5,322 nt of DNA from Ruminococcus sp. Its GTDB lineage: Bacteria; Bacillota; Clostridia; Oscillospirales; Ruminococcaceae. The stretch is from contig JAMPAO010000142.1 of assembly GCA_023667165.1 (NCBI GenBank), forward strand, positions 1 to 5,322, read 5' to 3'. Made by a program: the position numbers and the translations under genes. This document shows, piece after piece, positions 5,280 through 5,322 of the stretch. The notes under the pieces are model-generated. The model made no database searches, had not been told where the DNA came from, and worked only from the letters and a program-made list of their open reading frames with translations. Position 1 is the stretch's first letter. Each line of letters starts with the position of its first letter.

Positions 5280-5322
5280 TTGACCCGTGAACAGTACGAC
5301 GAATTTTCCGTTCCGCTGGTGC
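5280..5322 (+). CDS. Start of next phage gene, probably a head/minor capsid protein (cut by window end)
   Basis: A TTG start at 5280 is preceded 6 bases upstream by the SD AGAGGTGA (5267-5274) and opens a frame to the end of the window (MTREQYDEFSVPLV). The fragment is too short to assign by sequence. In phages with this terminase-portal type, the next gene usually codes for a minor capsid or head morphogenesis protein, and the short start is compatible with that. An in-frame GTG at 5271 lies within the SD and is less likely. No convincing plus-strand promoter is seen between the toxin-antitoxin promoter and this gene. Confidence 0.6.
   Translation, partial: MTREQYDEFSVPLV

Noticed and set aside
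1..5322. CRISPR array, insertion sequence, rRNA or complete tRNA
   Set aside because: No regularly spaced repeats, transposase frame, terminal inverted repeats or RNA gene signatures were seen.

Overview
The window is a piece of a tailed-phage (Caudoviricetes) genome, most likely a prophage, in a low-to-mid-GC Gram-positive host. I infer a gut-type Clostridia host (Oscillospiraceae/Ruminococcus-like). The reasons are strong Shine-Dalgarno sites, TTG and GTG starts, terminase and portal proteins of the type found in Firmicutes phages, and a RelB/YoeB cassette of Firmicutes character. No host gene, integrase or attachment site is visible, so prophage versus free phage is not settled.

Layout, left to right. 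Positions 23-55 hold an intrinsic terminator that runs straight into the ATG of a DUF4417 gene (56-751). A small gene (714-1106) overlaps its end; its product starts MGGRGASSG and ends in a histidine-rich domain like those at the C-termini of some phage minor head proteins and polymorphic-toxin-like proteins. Next comes a gene-poor stretch (1107-1324) with hairpins and an intrinsic terminator. It is preceded by a consensus-like promoter (1063-1091) inside the end of the small gene. Together these predict a free-standing RNA of about 100 nt (about 1098-1198). The packaging block follows: terminase small subunit (1325-1765), terminase large subunit (1765-3000, one-base overlap) and an SPP1 gp6-like portal protein (3002-4633, one base after the terL stop). 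The three are almost certainly cotranscribed and translationally coupled.

After the portal, a two-way terminator (4638-4668) separates the block from a type II toxin-antitoxin cassette on the minus strand: a RelB/DinJ-type antitoxin (4928-5200) and a YoeB/Txe-type RNase toxin (4672-4935), overlapping by 8 bases. The cassette has its own promoter (TTGACA-17-TATAAT) with a perfect 7-bp inverted repeat between -35 and -10, the expected operator for autoregulation. At 5280 a plus-strand gene begins (MTREQYDEF...) and runs off the window; its position suggests the next head gene, perhaps a minor capsid protein.

TerS, TerL and portal together move DNA into the prohead. The DUF4417 protein, the histidine-rich protein, the predicted small RNA and the toxin-antitoxin pair are accessory items around this core. 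The least explained are the predicted RNA just upstream of terS and the cassette splitting the usual portal-to-minor-capsid order.
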